From Trueperaceae bacterium (GTDB taxonomy: Bacteria > Deinococcota > Deinococci > Deinococcales > Trueperaceae), in assembly GCA_036381595.1 (NCBI GenBank), contig DASVCN010000031.1, positions 1 through 50,072 of the forward strand: a DNA stretch of 50,072 bases, given 5' to 3'. A program made the translations under genes and the position numbers. This document shows, piece by piece, positions 47,548-50,072 of this stretch. The notes beneath the pieces are model-generated. The model saw only the letters and a list, made by a program, of their open reading frames with translations. It made no database searches and was not told the origin of the DNA. Numbering within the stretch: position 1 is the stretch's first letter; each line of letters starts with the position of its first letter.

Positions 47548-49073
47548 CAGCTGCCGGCACCCGTCTTCTCGGCGGTCGCGGCCTTGCCAGCCTCGGCGGC
47601 CTCCTTCTGAGGATTGTCGTCCGGGAGGCCGGCGTTGATCGCGTGGATCGCCTTGCCGATCCGGTTAAGGACCCTCGCCTTGCCCAGGATGGTTATCACG
47701 TCCACCACCGACGGGGAGTTGGTGCGCCCGGTGATCGCCGCCCGGAGCGGCATCATCACCTTGCCCATCCCTACGCTCTGCTCCTGCACGTAGTCGTGGA
47801 TCAGCTCGTCGACACTGTCGTAGTCGAAGAACTCGACCATCGACAACTCCCGTTCCAGATCCTCCAGATACGATTGACCGGCGGCTAGCCGCTTGCGGGC
47901 GTCCTCGTCGTAGCTCACTTCCTCCTCGAAGAAGTAGCCGCTCTGATCGACGAAGTCGTTGAGCGTTTCGACCCGCGGCTGAAGCACGTCGATCACGTCG
48001 AGCAGGTAGTCGTCGTCGGACCACTCGTAGCCGGCAGCGCGTAGGAGCGGAGCGGCCCGCCGGCCCACCTCCTCCAGCGGCAGCAGTTCGCGCAGGTATT
48101 TGGCGTTGAAGTGGCGGAGCTTCTTGAGGTCGAAGACAGGGCCCCCCAGCGAGATGCGCTCGATGGAGAAGGCGGCGATCATGTCATCCAGGCTGAAGAA
48201 CTCGCGCCCGTCGGGCATGCTCCAGCCCATGTTCGCGAGGAAGTTGAGGAGGGCTTCGGGCAGTATCCCCTGCGATCGGTACGAGTCGACGCTCGTGTCG
48301 AGCTTGCGCTTGCTGATCTTGGTCTTGTTCTGATCCGGGTTGCGCAGCAGCGGGAGGTGCGCGAACACCGGGAGGTCCCAGCCGAACGCCTCGTAGAGCA
48401 GCACGTGGATGGGCGTCGAGGTGACCCACTCCTCGGCGCGCATCACGTGGGTTACGCCCATGAGGTGATCGTCGACGACGTTGGCAAGGTGGTAGGTCGG
48501 GTAGCCGTCGCTCTTCAGGATCACCGGGTCGCGGATCTCCCGGTTCTGGATGGTGATCTCGCCGCGTAGCTCGTCGTGGAAGCTCGTCGCTCCGTCGTCG
48601 GGGGTGACCAGTCGAACCACGTGGGGCTCGCCGGCCGCGGCCCGTCGCTCCTGCTCCGAGCGGGGCAGGTTGCGGCCACGGCCGTCGTAACCGGGGTCCT
48701 GACCTCGGCGCTTCTGTTCGCGGCGCATCTCGTCGAGTTCCTCGGCGGTCTCGAAGGCGCGGTACGCCTTCCCGTCGGCCAACAGAGTGTGGACATGCTG
48801 CCGGTAGGTCTCCAGCCTTTCACTCTGCCGGTAGGGACCGTTCGGCCCGCCTGCTCGAGGGCTCTCGTCGGGCTCGAGGCCCAACCAGCTCATCATCTCC
48901 AGGATCCGCTGCTCGGACGTGGGGTTGTAACGCTCTCGGTCGGTGTCCTCGATCCTCAGGATGAAACGCCCGCCGCGGCTCTTGGCGAGCGCGTAGTTGA
49001 ACAGTCCGACATATGCTGTTCCGACGTGCGGGTCGCCCGTCGGTGAGGGCGCGATTCGGGTCACGACAGTCAT
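47547..49073 (-). CDS. gltX: Glutamyl-tRNA synthetase
   Basis: Class I synthetase charging tRNA-Glu, 508 aa. The HIGH region is RIAPSPTGDPHVGTAYVGLFNYALAKS, followed by FILRIEDTDRERY. KMSKS is KISKRK. The C-terminal anticodon-binding domain is helical, with a short Ala/Glu-rich end. ATG 49073 has GGGAGGG upstream and TAGAAT about 23 nt before that, so it has a conventional leader. It may be non-discriminating and supply Glu-tRNA(Gln) to GatCAB (gatC is in this window), which sequence alone cannot prove. First gene of gltX-ftsY-mqnB. Confidence 0.96.
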
Positions 49074-49207
49074 GGGGAACCCTCCCTTGTCCCGGCATTC
49101 TAGCTCAGCGGGGTCACCGTCCGTGTTGCCCCTGGGCCGCTGACAACGCGCTTTCTGCCGCGCCCCAAGCCTCGTCCGGGTCGGCAGCGACTACCCCGCG
49201 GAGGAGC

Positions 49208-50032
49208 CTATCCGTGCCAGGGGATCCCCACCGCGAGCGAGACCAGGGTCAGTACCGCGATCACCCAGAGGTAGGGGGCGAACATCCTGAAGCGGCCCAT
49301 GCGGAGCAGGCGGAAGAGCCAAGCCAGCGCCAGGTAGCCGGTGACGAAAGAGGCGACCGTCATGGCAGCGAGCGCCGCGAGGGGTATCTGGGCGCCGCGT
49401 ACTTCGGAGACTCCCAAAAGGGCGACGCCCAGCGAAGCCACGAGGTAGAGCAGGAACGAGAAGCGGGCCGCGAGTGCGCCCTCGGCACCCCGTCCCAGCA
49501 TCGTTGCGATGGTCATTCCCGAGCGTGAGATGCCGGGTGTGACCGCGACACCCTGGGCGACGCCGGTGATCAGGGCATCGCGGAAGGTCAGGTCGTGCGG
49601 GCTCTTCTTCGTCCCTGACCTCGGGGTGAACCAGAGGACGAGGCCCGTAACTATGAGGGCCAGGGCCACGGGCAGGGGTCGGTTCAGCGAGTGGAAGACC
49701 TCCTTGAGCAGGAGCCCGATGATCGCCGTCGGTACCGAACCCGCCAGCACCAGCAGGGCCAGGCGCCAACCATCGGTTCTTCGGCCGGCCGCGCCGGCGA
49801 CGCCGGCGAAGAAGCCGCCCAACGCCATCGCTACGTCACGCCGCAGGTAGATCAGGACGGCCAGCAACGTCCCGGTGTTGGTCGCGATGTCGACAGCGAG
49901 CGCCAACGACTCGCCGGGACCGCTGAAGCCGAAGTAGTAGTTGGCCAGGACCAGATGGCCTGAGGAGGAGACGGGAAGGAACTCGGTGAGTCCCTGGACC
50001 ACACCCAGGACGATCGCTTCGAAGACGCTCAT
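49208..50032 (-). CDS. uppP: Undecaprenyl-diphosphatase (UppP/BacA)
   Basis: Integral membrane phosphatase that recycles the lipid carrier of peptidoglycan synthesis, 274 aa. Two signature regions are intact: VQGLTEFLPVSSSGHLVLAN (catalytic Glu, Ser-rich loop and His) and GVAVTPGISRSGMTI (Arg and Ser). About eight hydrophobic segments fill the protein. The ATG has GAGGTAGGG just upstream. It ends 134 nt before the gltX start; that gap holds no gene that I can see. UppP activity gives modest bacitracin tolerance in many bacteria, but it is a housekeeping enzyme. Confidence 0.95.
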   Translation of the reverse strand: MSVFEAIVLGVVQGLTEFLPVSSSGHLVLANYYFGFSGPGESLALAVDIATNTGTLLAVLIYLRRDVAMALGGFFAGVAGAAGRRTDGWRLALLVLAGSVPTAIIGLLLKEVFHSLNRPLPVALALIVTGLVLWFTPRSGTKKSPHDLTFRDALITGVAQGVAVTPGISRSGMTIATMLGRGAEGALAARFSFLLYLVASLGVALLGVSEVRGAQIPLAALAAMTVASFVTGYLALAWLFRLLRMGRFRMFAPYLWVIAVLTLVSLAVGIPWHG

Positions 50033-50072
50033 GCAGCCCTACCTCATCGAGAAGAGGGGTCGGAGAGCGCTC

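Overview
The window is high-GC bacterial chromosome with tightly packed genes on both strands. It most resembles a member of Deinococcota, probably near Trueperaceae. This is inference from several signs: housekeeping genes of Thermus/Deinococcus type (futalosine hydrolase, class II aldolase, GatC, T2SS/T4P ATPase PilT) and a very strong recurrent promoter habit in which a TAnnnT -10 box lies only 6-8 nt before the start codon, the layout known for leaderless mRNAs in Deinococcus. No rRNA, tRNA, CRISPR array, insertion sequence or prophage was seen. The first 18 bases are a pure C run and look like a contig-edge artefact.

Layout. 0.1-4 kb: a polar amino-acid ABC transporter (two permeases and an ATPase; the binding protein is not in the window). 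The first permease carries a roughly 220-residue hydrophilic insert with two canonical EF-hand calcium loops. 4-9.6 kb: an APH-like kinase, pilT, rimO-folC, and a DUF3108-like protein with a ten-arginine tail. 9.7-15 kb: an SDR oxidoreductase overlapping tail-to-tail with a REC-PAS-GGDEF-EAL protein coupled to an Rcp1-like response regulator, then a lipoprotein alpha/beta hydrolase. 15-21.2 kb: serS, gatC, a DUF554 membrane protein, an M15 carboxypeptidase, thpR, a muramoyl-alanine amidase, phoU and a polytopic membrane protein. 21.2-31.2 kb: a patatin, then central metabolism and redox genes (gnd-zwf-rocF, tyrS, pfkA, pntAA-pntAB-pntB) and a VOC protein. 31.2-39 kb: clpB, a PIG-L deacetylase, a TPR protein, rqcH and an MFS exporter. 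39-43.7 kb: a second Rcp1-like regulator, a SARP/BTAD-ATPase-TPR regulator and a subtilisin lipoprotein. 43.7-50 kb, minus strand: arsR-SRPBCC, fba, gltX-ftsY-mqnB and uppP.

How it fits together. The 22-30 kb block links the oxidative pentose phosphate pathway (G6PDH, 6PGDH) with transhydrogenase and phosphofructokinase, so NADPH supply and glycolytic flux are encoded side by side. clpB and rqcH serve proteostasis. serS, gatC, tyrS, gltX, rimO and ftsY serve translation and protein targeting. The amidase, M15 peptidase and UppP serve the envelope.

Most notable observations: the EF-hand insert in an ABC permease; at least 15 first-in-unit genes with a near-start -10 box, including clpB with a consensus promoter ending 7 nt before its ATG; an arsR operator palindrome covering its own promoter; an mqnB gene with no ATG/GTG/TTG start for its conserved N-terminus; and two short leader ORFs with the same near-start promoter immediately before pilT and the lipoprotein hydrolase.
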